Origin: an uncultured Verrucomicrobia subdivision 3 bacterium | GTDB lineage: Bacteria > Verrucomicrobiota > Verrucomicrobiae > Limisphaerales > UBA11358 | Assembly (NCBI GenBank): GCA_903921455.1 | Contig: CAIXPZ010000149.1 | Coordinates: 7,660-71,659, forward strand | Direction: 5' to 3' | DNA: 64,000 nucleotides | Shown: positions 61,088 to 64,000 of the stretch, one piece after another | Layout of the letters: every line of letters starts with the position of its first letter | Numbering within the stretch: position 1 is the first letter of the stretch | Position numbers and translations under genes: made by a program | The notes under the pieces: model-generated | The model's input: the letters and a program-made list of their open reading frames with translations, nothing else | Databases searched by the model: none | Told to the model about the DNA's origin: nothing

Positions 61088-62947
61088 ATGCCACATTATC
61101 TATCCAAGTCTGATTTCAAAGTGGCGCAAACTTGCCCCACCAAGTTGTTCTATAAGAAAAACGGCTACCCGTCGGCCAATCAAGAGAACGACTATTTACA
61201 GATGCTCGCGGACGGCGGTTACATGGTGGAAAAAATCGCCAAGCTACTTCACCCCGATGGTCGGGATATGCCGTTCGCCGGTTCACACGAACTCGCCGCC
61301 CAAGAAACCATGAAAACCTTGAGCGCCGAGCAGGTCACCTTGTTCGAGGCCACGCTGTTGAGCTGCGGCAAGCTGGCGCGCGTGGATATTCTTAAAAAGT
61401 CCGGCAACGTCTTTGACTTGATTGAAGTCAAAGCCAAGAGCTACGACACGGACGAGAACGATGACGCCGTGGACGCCGGTCGGCTAAATCTATTCCGCAA
61501 CAAAAGCGGCGGCATCATCACCAGCTGGCAGGAATATCTGGAGGATGTGACCTATCAAGTCATGGTGTTGCAGGAGTTGTTTCCCAAGGCCGTCATCCGC
61601 GCGTGGTTGGTGATGCCCGACAAATCCAAGAGCACCAAGATTGACCGGATTCATTCCTACTTTCGCCTGCATCGGATTCAACAACCGGGGCGAAAGTTCA
61701 CCAGCGTTGAAGTGGAATTCACCGGCGACGCCGACCTGCTGCGGAAAAACCATTTCCTATCCCAAGTGTCCGTGGATGCCGAAGTGAAGCTCCTCATGCC
61801 GGACGTCGAAACCGCAACGCACAAATATCTCGCCAGCCTCCAACCCCAGTTGCGCCGGATTCCGACACGGGTTGCGGTCGCGTGCCGAGGGTGCGAATAC
61901 CGGTTCTCGGCGGAAGACGATGCGCGGAACGGGTTCAATGAATGTTGGGGCAAACTGGCCGACGTCACACCCAGCCTACTCGACCTTTATTATGTCAGCA
62001 GCGTCGGCGGTCGGGGCGGGCCGGTGGTCAATGACTTGATTGACCACGGCAAGGTAGGCTTGTTTGATGTCGCGGAAGAAAGTCTGGTCAAGACCGATGG
62101 CTCGGTGGGCGAAATTAACAAGCGCCAACTCATTCAACTCGAATACACCCGCGCGAATGCCGAGTGGATGAGTAAAGATTTTCCGAAGATTTTGGATTCA
62201 TTCCAATTCCCGCTCCACTTCATCGATTTTGAAACCACTACCGTCGCCGTGCCCTACCACGCCGGGATGCACCCCTACGAGCAAGTCGCCTTCCAATGGA
62301 GTTGCCACCGGCTCGAAGCCGATGGTTCCATGAAGCATTTCGAGTGGATTAACACCGACGATGCGTTTCCGAATTTCCAATTCGCCGAATCCTTGATGGA
62401 ATGTTTGGGCGACGAGGGAACCATCTTCATGTGGGCACCGCATGAGAATACGATTCTCAATGCCGTCCTGACCCAAATGGACGAGCGCGACTACCAGAAT
62501 CCAGCTTTGAAAAAATGGTTGGGCAATGTGATTCGCGACGGGAGCGGAAACTCCGACCGGCTGGTCGATATGAATCGGCTCACAGTGAAAAATTATTTCC
62601 ATCCGTTGATGAAAGGCCGCACCTCCATCAAAATCGTTTGCGATGCGTTGTGGAAAATTAGCCCCAAACTTCGCGACCAATATCCCGAATACATCAAGCA
62701 GGTGGACGGCGAAATTTTAAGTCCCTACAAGACGCTACCGCCGTTGGAGATTGACAGAAAAATGGTGGAGGTGGCCGAAGGCACCGGCGCGATTCGGGCT
62801 TACGAGGCGATGGTTTATGGTTTGGAAAAGGAGGACGCCGAAGCCAAGGAAAAATGGAAACGCCTGCTCTTGCAGTATTGCAAGCTGGACACGCTATCGA
62901 TGATTTTTATTTGGCAACATTGGAAGCGGCTCGCGGCGGGGCGTTAG
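61088..62947 (+). CDS. PD-(D/E)XK nuclease fused to DUF2779 (DnaQ-like) domain
   Basis: A 619-residue protein. The N-terminal half has Cys16 ('AQTCPTKLFY'), D100 and the E113-x-K115 pair ('IEVKAK') of a RecB/Cas4-like PD-(D/E)XK nuclease, then Cys266, Cys269 and Cys286, which with Cys16 could hold a 4Fe-4S cluster. The C-terminal half (from about 375) begins 'FIDFETTT' with D380 and E382 as in DEDD exonucleases, and contains 'WAPHENTILNAVL'. This matches the DUF2779 family. It would degrade or process DNA or RNA. A defence role is possible. Confidence 0.8.
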   Translation: MPHYLSKSDFKVAQTCPTKLFYKKNGYPSANQENDYLQMLADGGYMVEKIAKLLHPDGRDMPFAGSHELAAQETMKTLSAEQVTLFEATLLSCGKLARVDILKKSGNVFDLIEVKAKSYDTDENDDAVDAGRLNLFRNKSGGIITSWQEYLEDVTYQVMVLQELFPKAVIRAWLVMPDKSKSTKIDRIHSYFRLHRIQQPGRKFTSVEVEFTGDADLLRKNHFLSQVSVDAEVKLLMPDVETATHKYLASLQPQLRRIPTRVAVACRGCEYRFSAEDDARNGFNECWGKLADVTPSLLDLYYVSSVGGRGGPVVNDLIDHGKVGLFDVAEESLVKTDGSVGEINKRQLIQLEYTRANAEWMSKDFPKILDSFQFPLHFIDFETTTVAVPYHAGMHPYEQVAFQWSCHRLEADGSMKHFEWINTDDAFPNFQFAESLMECLGDEGTIFMWAPHENTILNAVLTQMDERDYQNPALKKWLGNVIRDGSGNSDRLVDMNRLTVKNYFHPLMKGRTSIKIVCDALWKISPKLRDQYPEYIKQVDGEILSPYKTLPPLEIDRKMVEVAEGTGAIRAYEAMVYGLEKEDAEAKEKWKRLLLQYCKLDTLSMIFIWQHWKRLAAGR

Positions 62948-63020
62948 GTTTGGATGCGACGGGTAAATCGGCAGTGCATTCAAGATGACGCTTCAAAATG
63001 AGTGAAAATCCTTTTTAAGA

Positions 63021-63048
63021 TTGACCACTATTTTGCCGTAGATAATCT
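63021..63048 (+). promoter_or_regulatory. Candidate promoter for the coiled-coil gene
   Basis: TTGACC (63021-63026), 16-base spacer and TAATCT (63043-63048), 40 bases before the ATG. The gap 62948-63087 has no gene. A G-rich stretch GGGGG lies 7-12 bases before the start and may be the ribosome-binding site. Confidence 0.35.
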
Positions 63049-63087
63049 CAAACCGATAACACGAAATCATCTACTGGGGGTTAATAT

Positions 63088-63960
63088 ATGGCCAACGAAA
63101 CTTCACCGAATCAAAATCCAGATTTTCCACCGTCAGACAATCCGCCACCAGTTCTCACGGCAGAGGAAATATTGAAGAACGCTCAAGGGATTTTGGCAGT
63201 TGTTACGCCATTGGCCGAGGTTGCCAAGACGGCTATAGCAAATGCAAATGCGGCCTGCGACTCCATCAAAGAGACCCAAAAAGCCGCCACAGACGCGGCC
63301 ACAATTGTGCAGGCAAAGTTGGTTGAAGTCACAACCACGGCGACACAAGTCGTCGCGGCTAAAACCAAAATTTCAGATGACCAAGCGGTCATCGCAACAA
63401 AATCGGAACACATCCAAAAAGCCCAAGAGCATGCCGATACGGTTCGGGCAAATCTTGACCGCGCGCTTACATCCGCGACACAACAAGCCACTTCTGCTGA
63501 AGCCCAACAAGCCAAAGCTCAAACGGCAGCGGACACTGCCGCTAAAGTGTTAGCTGCAATTCAAGGGACGAAAGGGTCGGTCGAATCCGAGGCGAAAACA
63601 GTTGCTACGGCAAGAACGACCGCCGTTGAATCAGCCGCGTTAACAAAAAACTTGGCCGATAAAGCGGCTACCATTGAAACGCGTATTGCCGAATATGAAA
63701 AGAAGCACGCAGAATTCGAGAAGTTGTGTGAAGAACATTTAAAAACAATCGAGACACTACTTCGCGGGGCAACAAGCGCTGGACTAGCACACGCCTTTGA
63801 CGAACGTCGACAGTCTTTCCTCAAACCCGAAAAAGGCTGGCAAAAAGTGTTTGTTGGCTCTTGTAAACGGCGGTTGAAAAGTGCGGCGGGTGGCGCTCGA
63901 AAAGTGCCTCACCTTCCGAGCAAAGGGAACTGGATTTTCAGGTCTCCGTCAAGCTGTTGA
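63088..63960 (+). CDS. Coiled-coil protein, 3' end disrupted by an insertion sequence
   Basis: The frame gives 290 residues. Residues about 25-225 are an Ala/Thr/Lys/Gln-rich heptad-repeat coiled coil. 'TLLRGATSAGLAHAF' and 'FLKPEKGWQKVF' (residues about 228-255) match the start of the membrane-anchor region seen in several uncharacterised coiled-coil proteins. From about residue 259 the sequence is basic and unlike a membrane segment. That part coincides with the IS end at 63862, so the natural C-terminus is lost. Function unknown. Confidence 0.65.
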   Translation: MANETSPNQNPDFPPSDNPPPVLTAEEILKNAQGILAVVTPLAEVAKTAIANANAACDSIKETQKAATDAATIVQAKLVEVTTTATQVVAAKTKISDDQAVIATKSEHIQKAQEHADTVRANLDRALTSATQQATSAEAQQAKAQTAADTAAKVLAAIQGTKGSVESEAKTVATARTTAVESAALTKNLADKAATIETRIAEYEKKHAEFEKLCEEHLKTIETLLRGATSAGLAHAFDERRQSFLKPEKGWQKVFVGSCKRRLKSAAGGARKVPHLPSKGNWIFRSPSSC

Positions 63961-64000
63961 TTCCGCTTCGAGGTAGAAGCAGCAGGAGGGGGAGCTTCGA
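63862..64000. mobile_element. Probable left end of an IS21-type insertion sequence (partial)
   Basis: Starting TGTAAACGGCGG at 63862 come two copies of a GAAAAGTGC motif (GGTTGAAAAGTGC and GCTCGAAAAGTGC), spaced 21-23 bases apart, followed by CCTCACC. Multiple short direct repeats at the terminus and a TG start are typical of IS21-family ends. The sequence runs off the window before any transposase gene, so the identification is by end structure only. Confidence 0.5.

Larger units (their letters stand above)
55893..64000. mobile_element. Integrative element inserted in tRNA-Gln (left part, right end not seen)
   Basis: A tyrosine recombinase gene starts 14 bases after the tRNA 3' end in the same direction, the classic layout of tRNA-integrated islands. 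The following genes are of the replication, nuclease and unknown types found on such elements and are more AT-rich than the core. No direct copy of the tRNA 3' end is found in the remaining 8 kb, so the right boundary lies outside the window. Start is set at the tRNA. Confidence 0.6.

Noticed and set aside
55967..64000. Right attachment site of the integrative element
   Set aside because: I looked for a second copy of the tRNA-Gln 3' end (TTCGAATCCATG and the acceptor strand) and found none in the window.

Overview
The window reads as chromosomal DNA of a Verrucomicrobiota bacterium, probably of the Pedosphaera/Limisphaerales type. The clues are a pseudopilin with a [14 protein letters not shown] cleavage site next to glycosidases, small secreted proteins sharing an 'STNL..W...FYR' module, futalosine-route menaquinone synthesis (mqnC), a pyrophosphate-type phosphofructokinase, and a large GH29/GH95 fucosidase locus. 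This taxonomic call is inference from gene content.

Region 1 (1-19,000) is housekeeping and miscellaneous: a truncated gene at the left edge, an FmdB zinc ribbon, secreted proteins, an Old Yellow Enzyme, engB, an esterase, a di-haem peroxidase, rlmN, PPi-PFK, an HNH protein, a DUF2867 SDR followed by a decayed SDR pseudogene, an ArsR/SRPBCC pair with a perfect 16-bp operator-like palindrome, a BASS transporter, mqnC and an unusual radical SAM protein.

Region 2 (19,088-43,008) is a roughly 24-kb deoxyhexose (L-fucose/L-rhamnose-type) utilisation locus. Exported GH95 and three GH29 enzymes would release the sugar and an SSS symporter would import it. A mutarotase, a Zn-alcohol dehydrogenase, two SDRs, an amidohydrolase-type lactonase, two enolase-superfamily dehydratases and two DapA-type aldolases could form a non-phosphorylative route to pyruvate plus lactaldehyde. 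The locus ends with a tandem-domain bacterial microcompartment (BMC) shell protein, overlapping by 4 nt the second aldolase. Both aldolases carry a C-terminal linker plus short amphipathic helix resembling a BMC encapsulation peptide. I infer a microcompartment whose core enzyme is a DHDPS-family 2-keto-3-deoxy acid aldolase. This differs from the class II phospho-sugar aldolase of the described Planctomycetes/Verrucomicrobia compartments. No vertex protein (BMC-P) or aldehyde dehydrogenase lies in the window. Two AraC regulators belong to the locus.

Region 3 (43,028-55,826) returns to core genes: a DUF721/DciA-like protein, sixA, ppx/gppA, an epimerase, an M48 lipoprotein, glnB-amt, mutS (with two in-frame palindromic repeat insertions), an MFS transporter, a hexose-6-phosphate mutarotase-like protein and a DinG-type helicase.

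Region 4 (55,893-64,000) is an integrative element in the 3' end of tRNA-Gln(UUG). It has a tyrosine recombinase with two replaced catalytic histidines, a replication-type HTH protein, a DnaC-like loader, a GIY-YIG protein preceded by a 114-nt nested hairpin, a protein joining a PD-(D/E)XK nuclease to a DnaQ-like DUF2779 domain, and a coiled-coil gene interrupted at the right edge by what looks like the end of an IS21-type insertion sequence. The right end of the element is outside the window.
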